NCBI RefSeq assembly: GCF_040616545.1
Contig: NZ_CP156688.1
Span: forward strand, 2,542,001 to 2,606,000
Direction of reading: 5' to 3'
DNA: 64,000 bases
Source of the DNA: Akkermansia muciniphila
Lineage (GTDB): Bacteria > Verrucomicrobiota > Verrucomicrobiia > Verrucomicrobiales > Akkermansiaceae
Numbering within the stretch: the first letter of the stretch is position 1; the number at the start of each line of letters is the position of its first letter. The translations under genes and the position numbers were made by a program. The notes under the pieces were generated by a model. It saw nothing but the letters and a program-made list of their open reading frames with translations, ran no database searches and had not been told where the DNA came from. Of this stretch, positions 8,997 to 18,115 are shown in pieces.

Positions 8997-9596
8997 ATGG
9001 TTAAAAACCCACTCTTTTATTGTTTGCTTTCCGGACTGGTAACCGTATCGGCCGGCGCGGCGCCATCTCCCCCCTCCTTTCCCACGCAGGCTGAAGTGGC
9101 CGGGGATGCTTCTCTTTACAGCCCGGCCATGCACCTGCGGAAAAGCGACATTCTCCTGGCGGTTATTATTTATAAGACGGTAGAAACGGACCAGGAGGTA
9201 ACGTACTACGCCCGCGTCGTCCAATCTCTCCGGGGAGACATTCCCGTGGAGGCTTTGATCCAGTGGAGCTGGTCTGCCAATAAACACTCTGCGGTCAGCT
9301 TCTCTAAACCGGAACCGGGCAGCCCCCCTAAAACGGAACTGTATTCCGGTAATTATATGTATTATATCCTTGCCTCCTCCAAGGAAGTAAAAAAACTGCC
9401 GGACACGCCGGAATCTTTTGCCCCCGCGGGCAGTATCCCCGGCCTGGATTCCTATCATCTGGGAGACGACGTCATTTACTTCCCGGTGACGGAGAGCGAC
9501 CGGGGCCGGGCTATAAGGAAACTCCTTCATATCGAACCCGCCAGAATCACCGCAGAATCGGAGGCTGCCCGCTTCCAGCCCTCTTCCGGCAAATAA
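8997..9596 (+). CDS. Small exported protein of unknown function, possible partner of the amidase
   Basis: 199 residues with a signal peptide (MVKNPLFYCLLSGLVTVSAGAA, cleavage after AGA/GAA). The mature part has beta-rich sequence (ILLAVIIYKTVETDQEVTYY, ARVVQSLRGDIP, ELYSGNYMYYILA) with no family I recognise; it reads like a domain describing outputs bound to an exported scaffold. It follows the Tae4-like gene in the same direction. Tae4 immunity proteins (Tai4) are exported, so an immunity role is possible, but this protein is longer than Tai4, the two genes are separated by a terminator, and no sequence match to Tai4 is visible. Confidence 0.6.
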   Translation: MVKNPLFYCLLSGLVTVSAGAAPSPPSFPTQAEVAGDASLYSPAMHLRKSDILLAVIIYKTVETDQEVTYYARVVQSLRGDIPVEALIQWSWSANKHSAVSFSKPEPGSPPKTELYSGNYMYYILASSKEVKKLPDTPESFAPAGSIPGLDSYHLGDDVIYFPVTESDRGRAIRKLLHIEPARITAESEAARFQPSSGK

Positions 9597-9742
9597 CGTC
9601 TTACTCTTTTTTCTCTCCCTCTTTCCGGCAGGCCCTTCCTTGTTGCCCGGGCATGTTTCATCCCCCATCCCGTTCCTTTCAGGAAGCAGGCCTTTTTGTA
9701 TTTCAGCATTCCTCCTGTCCCGGACAGGGGAATACATGAAAA

Positions 9743-9768
9743 ACCGGTTCACGTTTCCGTGAACCGGT
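9743..9768 (-). terminator. Rho-independent terminator after lysC
   Basis: Perfect 11-bp stem ACCGGTTCACG / CGTGAACCGGT with a 4-nt loop, followed on the minus strand by TTTTT. It lies 20 bp beyond the lysC stop and ends the hom-lysC operon. Confidence 0.85.
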
Positions 9769-9787
9769 CCTGAAAAAGGGGGAAGGG

Positions 9788-11005
9788 TTAAACGCCCAGA
9801 TTGAACGCCCTGTGCACCACCCGGGCCGCTTCCTCAATGTCTGACTCGTCCACCATCACGGCAATCTTGATCTCCGAGGTGGAAATCATGCCGGTCTTGA
9901 TGTTGGCGTCCGCCAGGGCCTTGAACGCGGTGGCGCCCACGCCGGAATGGGAACGCATGCCGATGCCCACCAGGGAAAGCTTGGCAAGGCCCGCTTCCGT
10001 TTCCACCTTCACGGTGGAGCCCAGGGCGGCCATGACCGGCTTGAGGGCGGCCTGGGCGCGGCCCAGTTCATTGGACGGCATGGTGAAGGACTGGCGGACG
10101 TAGCCGTCATGCGCGGTATTGGCCAGAATCATGTCCAGGTTAATTTCCGCCTCAGCCAGGGCGCCCAGCACCTGGGCCGTATAGCCGATCTGGTCCGGAA
10201 TGCCGGTGATGGTGACGCGGGCCTGGTTGCGGTCAATGGAGATGCCGCGGATGACGACGGCTTCCATGGAGGGAGTTTCTTCTTGCACGATTGTACCGGG
10301 GTTGTTGTTCATGGAGTTGCGAACTTCAAAGACGACGCCGAATTTTTTGGCGAATTCCACGGAGCGCGACTGCATCACCTTGGAACCGTTGGAGGCCATC
10401 TCCAGCATCTCGTCATATGAAAGGGTTTGTATTTTCTTGGCGTCTTTCACCACGCGGGGGTCGCAGGTGTACACGCCGTCCACATCTGTAAAAATCTGGC
10501 ACACGTCCGCCTTCAGCGCGGCCGCGATGGCGATGGCGGAAAGGTCAGACCCCCCGCGGCCCAGCGTCTGGACCATTCCTTCCTCCGTAGCCCCCTGGAA
10601 GCCGGCGCAGATGAGGATGTTGCCTTCCTGCAGGTACTTGTTCATCAGCGTGGGGTTGATGCTGTGGATGCGTCCGCGCGTATGGTTGCCGAAGGTGGTG
10701 ATGCCCGCCTGCGCCCCCGTGAAGGACATGGCTTTTTCCCCCAGCTCGTGAAGGGCCATGCAGAGCAGGGCGATGGACTGCTGCTCGCCGGTGGCCATCA
10801 GCACGTCCAGTTCGCGTTCACAGGGGGATTCGGACAGCTCCCTGGCAAGGCTGATCAGCTTGTCCGTCACGCCGCTCATGGCGGAAACGACGGCCACCAC
10901 CTGGTTGCCGTCCCTGGCGGTATCATGGATGCGGTGCGCCACATTGCGGATGCGGTCAATGGTGCCGACGGAGCTGCCTCCGAATTTTTGAACGATAAGA
11001 GCCAT
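9788..11005 (-). CDS. lysC: Aspartate kinase
   Basis: Phosphorylates aspartate, the first step toward lysine, threonine and methionine. The 405-residue monofunctional form begins MALIVQKFGGSSVGT, the aspartokinase signature, followed by an amino-acid kinase domain to about residue 240 (including the GFQGATEEG and TLGRGGSDLSA motifs) and two ACT regulatory domains (VTITGIPDQIGYTAQVLGAL and LSLVGIGMRSHSGVGA). ACT domains usually confer feedback inhibition by lysine or threonine. It is the downstream gene of an operon with hom, 20 bp apart, and a terminator follows. Confidence 0.96.
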   Translation of the reverse strand: MALIVQKFGGSSVGTIDRIRNVAHRIHDTARDGNQVVAVVSAMSGVTDKLISLARELSESPCERELDVLMATGEQQSIALLCMALHELGEKAMSFTGAQAGITTFGNHTRGRIHSINPTLMNKYLQEGNILICAGFQGATEEGMVQTLGRGGSDLSAIAIAAALKADVCQIFTDVDGVYTCDPRVVKDAKKIQTLSYDEMLEMASNGSKVMQSRSVEFAKKFGVVFEVRNSMNNNPGTIVQEETPSMEAVVIRGISIDRNQARVTITGIPDQIGYTAQVLGALAEAEINLDMILANTAHDGYVRQSFTMPSNELGRAQAALKPVMAALGSTVKVETEAGLAKLSLVGIGMRSHSGVGATAFKALADANIKTGMISTSEIKIAVMVDESDIEEAARVVHRAFNLGV

Positions 11006-11025
11006 GTAACAGGATGATAATGTGG

Positions 11026-12354
11026 TTAGGATTGAGGAAGAAGATGTTCAATGCGGAGCACGCGGGGATCCGCCGCCACGCAGGAAATGCGCGCAATTTC
11101 CTCCAGGGCCTTCTGGAGCTGGCCCCACGGGCAGGAGTGAAGGATGAAAACGAGGTCGTTCCAGGGGGCTCCGTCTTCATCAATATGGCTGGGGGCGGAA
11201 GAGGTGGCGGAAATGCCGATGCCGAAGGTTGCCAGGATGCGGGCTATTTCCGCAATGACGCCGGGCTGGTCTGCCACCTGGAAGCGGACGTAGTACGGAG
11301 TGACCGTGTCGTTGATGTGCATGATTCCGCATGCCTTGGCATACGGATTGAAGCCCGTATGGTACTCCGGATAGCGGCTTTCACGCATGGCGGTGATCAC
11401 GTCGCTGATGACGGCGGAGGCCGTGGGGTTCTTGCCCGCTCCGCGTCCGTAGAACAGCGTTTCCCCTACAATGTCTCCCGTGACGGAAATGGCGTTGAAC
11501 ACGCCGTTCACGGAGGCCAGGATGTGCCAGTCATGGACAAAGCAGGGCTGCACGCGCAGTTCCAGGGCGTCTTCCTGCCCTTCATGGTAGCGGATGACGA
11601 CGAGAAGCTTGATCGTATAGCCCAGCTTCTTGGCGAACTCGAAATCGCGGCTGGTGATGTTCTCAATGCCGCTCACGTAAATCTTGTCCGGGGAAATGGT
11701 GGTGCCGTACGCCAGCATCGCCAGGATGAGGGCCTTGTGGGCGGCGTCCCAGCCGTTCACGTCCAGGGAGGGGTCTTCCTCCGCAAAGCCCAGCTTCTGG
11801 GCCTGGACCAGGGCGTCCGCATAATCCGCCCCGTGTTCCCCCATGGCGGAAAGGATGTAATTGGACGTCCCGTTGATGATGCCCACAATGGAACTGATAT
11901 GGTTGCAGATCAGGGAATTCTGAAGGCTCTGGATAATCGGGATGCCGCCCCCGGCGGAAGCTTCAAAATAAATGGGCGTGCCCATCTCCGCGGAAAGCTT
12001 GAAAATCTCCGCACCGTACTCCGCCAGAAGGGCCTTGTTCCCCGTGACGACGGGCTTTCCGGCGCGCAGGGCCAGCGTCACCAGGTCGTAAGCCTGGCGC
12101 GTGCCGCCGATCAGCTCAATGACGATATCAATTTCCGGATCATTCACCAGGTCGTTCCAGTCGTCCGTCAGCAATTCCCGCGGAACGGCGGTTTCCCTGG
12201 GTTTTTCCAGATTGCGCACGGCGATGCGCTTGATCCTGAAAGGAATCTTGCTCCGGGCTTCCAGGAGGGCATGGTTGCGGCACAGCGTTTCATACACGCC
12301 GGAACCGACCGTTCCCAGCCCAGCAAGCCCAAGTTGTATAGGTTTTTCCGTCAT
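11026..12354 (-). CDS. hom: Homoserine dehydrogenase
   Basis: Reduces aspartate semialdehyde to homoserine for threonine and methionine synthesis. The start at 12354 (MTEKPIQLGLAGLGTVGSG) places the NAD(P)-binding GLxGLGTVGSGV motif at the N-terminus, as is normal; a longer ORF upstream has no family character. 442 residues: the nucleotide-binding domain, the catalytic domain with FEASAGGGIPIIQSL and GIINGTSNYIL, and a C-terminal ACT domain (YYVRFQVADQPGVIAEIARIL, read in parts). It precedes lysC by 20 bp, so the two branch-point enzymes are co-transcribed. MetH, encoded elsewhere in the window, acts further down the same methionine branch. Confidence 0.96.
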   Translation of the reverse strand: MTEKPIQLGLAGLGTVGSGVYETLCRNHALLEARSKIPFRIKRIAVRNLEKPRETAVPRELLTDDWNDLVNDPEIDIVIELIGGTRQAYDLVTLALRAGKPVVTGNKALLAEYGAEIFKLSAEMGTPIYFEASAGGGIPIIQSLQNSLICNHISSIVGIINGTSNYILSAMGEHGADYADALVQAQKLGFAEEDPSLDVNGWDAAHKALILAMLAYGTTISPDKIYVSGIENITSRDFEFAKKLGYTIKLLVVIRYHEGQEDALELRVQPCFVHDWHILASVNGVFNAISVTGDIVGETLFYGRGAGKNPTASAVISDVITAMRESRYPEYHTGFNPYAKACGIMHINDTVTPYYVRFQVADQPGVIAEIARILATFGIGISATSSAPSHIDEDGAPWNDLVFILHSCPWGQLQKALEEIARISCVAADPRVLRIEHLLPQS

Positions 12355-12638
12355 TCCTGCGGGGCGATTATGCAAAAAAATCCCTGTAACGCAAGAGCTT
12401 TTACCGTTCCGGAATGCCTCGTAATCGCCGCCCCTCCATATCCGCTCAACAGGGCTGTCAAGAACGTGCGGTTCTTCCATAATCCGGAGTCAACGGGTGT
12501 CTTGACAATGGGTTCCGTCTGCAAGGCGTCATGACCGGAAAAAACTCTGATAGAGACCATGGAACCCTTCAGAAAATCACAACAGTAGCGTATCCAGGAT
12601 TATCCGCTGTTATCTGATATTAGCGGAACGGCGTTCAT

Positions 12639-13004
12639 CTAGGGTAGCTGCCTGAAAGCCGGGGCGCACATGTCGCCGCGGGTGATTTTACCATTGCTGA
12701 TTTTTAACTGTAGCATGACGACTTTGACGATATCCGGCATAGATTGTTCCAGATCAATTTCGATCAGGGTATCGGAATAGCGCGTATCTTTGACGTTTAT
12801 ATTGCAGTTGCTGCGTTTGATGGCGTTAAACTTGCCTGTTAGATAATCGACATAGGCATCTGCTCCGCGCATGGTATCAAAGACCCATTGTGAGGCGTAT
12901 TCAAAATCGGCGGCTAATACATCACGAAGTCCGTCTGTGGAACGTTCTTCCCATGCGTTGGCAACGAGTAAGGCTATTTCTTTAGCGTTACGTAAGGTAT
13001 TCAT
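12639..13004 (-). CDS. NTF2-like / SnoaL-like domain protein
   Basis: 121 residues forming one small cone-shaped alpha/beta domain of the NTF2-like superfamily: an N-terminal helix (AKEIALLVANAWEER), the LRDVLAADFEY segment, MRGADAYVDYLTGKF, and beta strands ending in KVVMLQLKISNGKITRGDMC. Members range from polyketide cyclases to binding proteins, so no substrate can be given. It stands alone between the hom operon and tRNA-Gln. It has somewhat lower GC than hom-lysC, which may mark the edge of the region that carries the restriction system. Confidence 0.65.
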   Translation of the reverse strand: MNTLRNAKEIALLVANAWEERSTDGLRDVLAADFEYASQWVFDTMRGADAYVDYLTGKFNAIKRSNCNINVKDTRYSDTLIEIDLEQSMPDIVKVVMLQLKISNGKITRGDMCAPAFRQLP

Positions 13005-13403
13005 AGAAAAGGCAATTCGAAATCAGGCTAAATTTTGTCGGAATTATCTTCTTTAATCTTATTCCCACTTCAGTTGTCTGATTTGTCTCCATCCGGTTAT
13101 TGAATAAGAAAACATTATAAATGTTTAACATTCCAATTCCATCACCTGACGGATGATCATCCTCACAACAAAACTATTCTATACAGCCCCGTATATTTCA
13201 ATGGGACAAAATCAACCAATCCGCTTTATAATAAATCGAAATTATTTACTTTAGTCTTGTTTCGTTGATCTTTCTGGTTTTGCACAGGAGCAATTTACTG
13301 GCTGTCAATAGCCAGAATATTCTGAAAATCTTACAGCAAGACTATTCTACGTAATTCCGTAATAAATTAAGCTCCCTTTCAAATTGTCTAAAAAAGAAAA
13401 AAA
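13005..13403. other. AT-rich intergenic region
   Basis: About 400 bp, clearly more AT-rich than the surrounding housekeeping genes. It contains no supportable ORF or repeat. It probably carries the promoter of the NTF2-like gene near its left end. Confidence 0.5.
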
Positions 13404-13478
13404 TGGCAGCCCCACCAGGACTCGAACCTAGAAATACTGAACCAAAATCAGGTGTGTTACCAATTACACTATGGGGCT
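13404..13478 (-). tRNA. tRNA-Gln (anticodon TTG)
   Basis: 75 nt including an encoded CCA. The 7-bp acceptor stem AGCCCCA/TGGGGCT, D arm GTGT-AATTGGTA-ACAC, anticodon loop TTTTGGT with anticodon TTG, and the TTCGAGTC T loop are all visible. The first anticodon-stem pair is a C-T mismatch. It lies 162 bp downstream of the hsdR stop, on the same strand. Confidence 0.93.
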
Positions 13479-13640
13479 GTCTGCTCAGGCATTTCTGCCG
13501 TTGCGGGGCGCAGTAAACCACACGGGGCGCAGTCTGACAAGAGAAAAAATCCGAACGGCGGGAATATGCCTCTCCGGCGATGCCCGGAACAGGAGGATGC
13601 GGATTCCATTTTCCTTCCCTGGTTGAGTATCTTGCCATGA

Positions 13641-16600
13641 TCAGCTGTTGACCCCGTATTGTTCCGGATCTTCCGCTACTTTGGGGGCTCCCTCATCCTC
13701 GGAAAAATCATTCAAATAACTCTTTTTCCTGACATCCATGATGTTGTCCGCCCACAGCTCACACTGGCTCATGACGGTTTGAAGAGCCTCCGGCACATCA
13801 TCGGGCGGGTACTTGTATTTTTTCAAAAGACGTTTGATCATGGTGCGCATTTTTGCCCGCGCCTGGGTGCGCTTTTGCCAGTCGATGGTGCTGTTTCTGC
13901 GCAGAGCCTCCGTCAGTTCCCTGCTCACGGCGATCAGCTCGTTATTTTTATAGAAATCCTTAACGGCCTGCGGCCTGTTCAGCGCGTCGTAAAAAGCTTC
14001 TTCTTCGGGGGAAAGGCCATGATTTCTTCCTTCCTTGCGGGCTTCCGCCATCTGTTTCGCGAGTTTCAGCATCTCCGCAATGACTTCTTCATTGGTAATT
14101 AACCCATTGATGTAGGAATTAATCAGCCGCTGCATCTTTTTGCTGAATTTTTCCGACTTGACGATGTTGGTCCTCTTGTAAATGGAGACCTGTTCCAGAA
14201 TCAGTTTTTTAAGCAATTCCAGGGCAAGGTTCTTTTCCTTCATCCTCGCAATTTCCTCCAGAAACGTTGGGTCAAAAAGAGAAAACTCCCTGGAAACATC
14301 GGAAAACAAATTGATGACGCCTTCGCTCCGGATGCTTTGTTTTAACAGTGCGTTAATTCTGTCGTTCATCTCCTTCAGGGAAATTTTCTTCCCGGCCCCC
14401 GCGCTTCTGAGCCTTTGCACCAGAACCCGGACGGACTCAAAGAAGGCGGCTTCGAAACGGTCGGTTTCCTGGGTGATGGAGGCGCACAGGGACAGGGCCT
14501 GGCGCAGCATCAGCGCTTCCCTGAGGAAACATTCCTGTTTCTTTTCCTTATCCCTGCCAATGATAAAATTAACCGCTCCGCTGATGCATCTGGCACGTTC
14601 AAGATCAGTACCCATCGTGAATCCGGAATAGTCAAATCCATGGAACAGATCCCGGCAGATGCTGAGTTTTTCCAGAAACTTGGGATGGGCCGCTTTGGCC
14701 ACGTCGGTATCTCCGTAGTTGGCTTTATCCCGGCCTGTGTAATCATTCATCGCCTGCTTCAGGGCGGAAGCGATGCCCACATAATCCACCACCAGCCCCC
14801 CTTCCTTGTCGCCGAACACGCGGTTGACGCGGGCAATGGCCTGCATGAGGTTATGGCCGCTCATCGGCTTGTAGACATACATGGTCGCCAGGGAGGGCAC
14901 GTCAAACCCGGTCAGCCACATATCCACCACAATGGCGATTTTCATCGGGCTGTCATTATCCTTGAACTCCCTGGCCAATTCATTTTTGTAGCTCTTATTG
15001 CCGATGATTTCCCTCCATTCTTCCGGATCATTATTTCCGGAAGTCATCACCACCTTTGCCTTTTCTGTCCATTCCGGGCGCAATTCCAGCATGCGCCGGT
15101 AAATTTTCATGGCGATGGGGCGGGAATAAGCCACAATCATGGCCTTGCCCGTCAGCAGACCTTCCCGGTAATGCTCATAGTGATCCAGAATGTCGTGGAC
15201 AAGGGAATCAATGGTGTTGTCATTGCCCAGAATGGCTTCCATTTGCCCCAGCTGCCGCTTGCTGCGTTCAATCACGTCCGGGTCGGAGTTGGCGGCCATG
15301 AGCTCGTATTCGTCATCAATCCGCTTCAGGGTTTCCTGATCCAGATTCAGTTTGATCACCCGGCTTTCATAGTAAACCGGGCGGGTGGCTCCGTCCTCAA
15401 CCGCCTGAGTCATGTCATAGACGTCAATGTAGTCCCCGAACACTTCGCGGGTGCTTCTGTCTTTGGTGGAGACGGGAGTTCCCGTAAAGCCGATATAGGT
15501 GGCATTCGGCAGGCTGTTGCGGATGATGCGCGCCGTGCCGACAACTCTTTTGGCAATTTTCTCGCCTTCTTCATTTGTGGAAATCCTGATCTTTTCCGCC
15601 AGCCCGTATTGCCCCCGGTGGGCCTCATCCGCCATGACGATGATATTTCTGCGTTCGGAAAGAGCCTCATGGGATTCCTCAAACTTCTGCATGGTGGTAA
15701 AGAAAATCCCGTTGGCTTTCCTCCCCTGTAAAAGTTTTTTCAGGTGTTCCCTGCTTTCTGCCCGGATGGGTTCCTGCCTCAGGAAGCCCTTGCATTTGGC
15801 GAATTGCCCGTATAACTGGTCGTCCAGGTCGTTCCTGTCGGTAAGCACAACGATGGTCGGGCTTTCCAGCGCCTCTTGCAGGAGGTGGGCGTAAAAGACC
15901 ATGGACAGTGATTTGCCGCTCCCCTGCGTATGCCAGAACACCCCGCCCTTGCCGTCGGTAAGAGTGGCGTTCCGGGTAGATTCAATGGCTTTTTTAACGG
16001 CAAAATACTGGTGGTAGCCCGCCAGTATTTTCACGGTCTCTTTTCCGTTATTGGAAAAACAGATAAAGTTTTTAAGAATATCCAGCAGGCGTTGTTTCCG
16101 GAACAGTCCCTCGAAAAAGGTGTCAAACTGGGCGAACCTGGTATTTTCATAACTGCCGTCTACCGTTTTCCATTCCATGAAACGGTCTTCTCCGGAGGTG
16201 ATGGTTCCGGCCTTGGAAGTCATTTGGTCGCTCATCACGCAAATGGCGTTGTAAACAAACATGGAGGGGATTTCCTTCATGTAATTGCGGAGCTGCCGGT
16301 AGGCTTCGGAAGCGTCCGTCTCTTCCCGGGAAGGAGATTTCAACTCAACAAGCACGACAGGCAGGCCGTTCAGGAACAGAATCATGTCCGGCCTCTTGCA
16401 GCTGTTTTCCATGAATGTCCATTGATTGGCCACAACAAAGGAATTATTGTCCGGATTGTTGTAATCCGCCAGGTAGACAATGTCGGAACGCACTTCGCCC
16501 TTGTCGCGGTATTGTACGGAAATTCCGTTTTGAAGATAGTTCATAAACACGGCATTCCGCTGTACAAGCTCTCCATTATCAATATTTTTTAATTTGTTGA

Positions 16601-16790
16601 GCGCTTCCGTCACAGCCTCTTCCGGCAAAGCGGGGTTTAAGTGGAAAATGGCGCTTTTCAATTCATCTTCATAAAAGGGAAGGTGATAGTCTCGCTCCAC
16701 GTCGGGTCCGTAAACGTAGGTGTAGCCCATGTTCTGAAATAGTTCCACTACAGACTTTTCATAGCTGTCTTCTGTGTATGCTCCTGCCAT
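13641..16790 (-). CDS. hsdR: Type I restriction enzyme, restriction/translocase subunit R
   Basis: The ATP-driven translocase and nuclease of a type I restriction system. 1049 residues. The N-terminal PD-(D/E)XK nuclease shows RPDMILFLNGLPVVLVELKS (Asp135, Glu149, Lys151). The helicase motor follows with Walker A TQGSGKS (about 288-294), the DEAH box (387-390, MADEAHRGQYG) and TGTPVS (motif III region). All catalytic residues appear intact. The start at 16790 is the first Met, with no better one downstream. It is separated from hsdS by 188 bp, so it may have its own promoter. The C-terminal coiled region should contact HsdM/HsdS. Confidence 0.97.
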   Translation of the reverse strand: MAGAYTEDSYEKSVVELFQNMGYTYVYGPDVERDYHLPFYEDELKSAIFHLNPALPEEAVTEALNKLKNIDNGELVQRNAVFMNYLQNGISVQYRDKGEVRSDIVYLADYNNPDNNSFVVANQWTFMENSCKRPDMILFLNGLPVVLVELKSPSREETDASEAYRQLRNYMKEIPSMFVYNAICVMSDQMTSKAGTITSGEDRFMEWKTVDGSYENTRFAQFDTFFEGLFRKQRLLDILKNFICFSNNGKETVKILAGYHQYFAVKKAIESTRNATLTDGKGGVFWHTQGSGKSLSMVFYAHLLQEALESPTIVVLTDRNDLDDQLYGQFAKCKGFLRQEPIRAESREHLKKLLQGRKANGIFFTTMQKFEESHEALSERRNIIVMADEAHRGQYGLAEKIRISTNEEGEKIAKRVVGTARIIRNSLPNATYIGFTGTPVSTKDRSTREVFGDYIDVYDMTQAVEDGATRPVYYESRVIKLNLDQETLKRIDDEYELMAANSDPDVIERSKRQLGQMEAILGNDNTIDSLVHDILDHYEHYREGLLTGKAMIVAYSRPIAMKIYRRMLELRPEWTEKAKVVMTSGNNDPEEWREIIGNKSYKNELAREFKDNDSPMKIAIVVDMWLTGFDVPSLATMYVYKPMSGHNLMQAIARVNRVFGDKEGGLVVDYVGIASALKQAMNDYTGRDKANYGDTDVAKAAHPKFLEKLSICRDLFHGFDYSGFTMGTDLERARCISGAVNFIIGRDKEKKQECFLREALMLRQALSLCASITQETDRFEAAFFESVRVLVQRLRSAGAGKKISLKEMNDRINALLKQSIRSEGVINLFSDVSREFSLFDPTFLEEIARMKEKNLALELLKKLILEQVSIYKRTNIVKSEKFSKKMQRLINSYINGLITNEEVIAEMLKLAKQMAEARKEGRNHGLSPEEEAFYDALNRPQAVKDFYKNNELIAVSRELTEALRRNSTIDWQKRTQARAKMRTMIKRLLKKYKYPPDDVPEALQTVMSQCELWADNIMDVRKKSYLNDFSEDEGAPKVAEDPEQYGVNS

Positions 16791-16978
16791 CTGAATGCGT
16801 ACTTCAAGGTTGATGATGAATGTAATTATACAACTCTCTGTTGAAAATCAATCATTTTGTGATGGGGAGGGATCTTGAAATATTGGTTGTTATGATATTG
16901 ATATGTTGTTAAACAAATTGAAGCGAGAATAGGCTGAACAGGCCAATCATTGATCCGGCTAAATGATAATTTAGTAGC

Positions 16979-18115
16979 TTAGATTTGAATATTAGAGACG
17001 TCAATTTCGCCGGACATGAGTTTGGGTAAAAGAATATCTCGCATCACAGCCAATTTCTTGTTTTCAAAGATATTCGATACAATTATTCTTATCATTGGGG
17101 CTGTAAGTGTGTCAAAGTCGTCCAAAGTAGAAGTGTCAGGTAGTGCAATTTCAAATGCATCGAAGTCTTTCTTCCCAATATGAATAACTGTCGTTGCCAC
17201 TTGAGTTTGTTCAATCGCATGAAGTAGAGGCTTTATCGTGAAATAAAGGAAGGCTTTTCCGTTTGGACGCTTATTTTCAAATACACATACTCGTTGATTG
17301 AGCCATGCCTCATCATTTCCCCAAATGTACGGACGAAACTCACCATCCATACCAACAACGATGTCTCCTGGTTGCAACAAATAACCTTTGGGATGAACTT
17401 CGGTAGTATATGTTGCGAATTGCTGATCCTTCAAGTCACGAATACGAATGATTGGCTTCCCAATTCCATCTGTATTAAATAGCTTGGACTTAAATGGCGC
17501 ACCATAAATGATATTTGCCAGTTCGTAAATATCGGTCTGTACCCAAGATTCCGGCTTTGTGCTGTCAAAGGGGGCAAAATCTACAAACCAAAATTTGTAG
17601 AGTACCTTCATTTGCTCAAGTAAATTATCATTTATATTCGAATTAAGCTGTATTTTTTCATCAAATGCCTCCAAAATTCTTGCTATTTTTTCCTGTTCTT
17701 TATAAGTAAATTCTGGAACCTCATATTTCATTATGGCGGCCTTATCTCCACGAGGCATCTTCGTGCCTTTGGATGTAATCATCGAATAATTGAAAAATGT
17801 ATCATCCGTAAGCACATAATAGAGAAATTTCTTGCTGATGCCGTCTTTCGCTCTCAATACCAGAACATCGTTGGAGCATCCTCCATTAAATTCAGCAAAC
17901 CATATTTTTTTGAAATATGGTCGAATATTTGATACTAAAACATCTCCTACTTGAAACGACTGCGTCTGTGCCACACAGGGGAGTGAGTATGCTGAGGTGA
18001 TGCCACCTTTGTTAGAAATCATATTTTCTGTAGATATGTAGTTCTCATATCCCAGGGAAGCCACATCAACTTTGCCCCGGACATAGTCGCATATATCCGA
18101 AAGATTATATTTCAT
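16979..18115 (-). CDS. hsdS: Type I restriction system specificity subunit S
   Basis: Sets the DNA target of the methylase and nuclease. 378 residues with two target-recognition domains: one in residues about 1-140, one about 205-340. Each is followed by a conserved helical spacer (EQEKIARILEAFDEKIQLN centrally; a shorter helix near the C-terminus). The start codon lies inside the end of hsdM (11-bp overlap), implying translational coupling. The gene is visibly more AT-rich than hsdM and hsdR, common for hsdS because recognition domains are swapped by horizontal transfer. No second hsdS or inverted hsdS fragment is present, so there is no sign of specificity shuffling here. Confidence 0.93.
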   Translation of the reverse strand: MKYNLSDICDYVRGKVDVASLGYENYISTENMISNKGGITSAYSLPCVAQTQSFQVGDVLVSNIRPYFKKIWFAEFNGGCSNDVLVLRAKDGISKKFLYYVLTDDTFFNYSMITSKGTKMPRGDKAAIMKYEVPEFTYKEQEKIARILEAFDEKIQLNSNINDNLLEQMKVLYKFWFVDFAPFDSTKPESWVQTDIYELANIIYGAPFKSKLFNTDGIGKPIIRIRDLKDQQFATYTTEVHPKGYLLQPGDIVVGMDGEFRPYIWGNDEAWLNQRVCVFENKRPNGKAFLYFTIKPLLHAIEQTQVATTVIHIGKKDFDAFEIALPDTSTLDDFDTLTAPMIRIIVSNIFENKKLAVMRDILLPKLMSGEIDVSNIQI

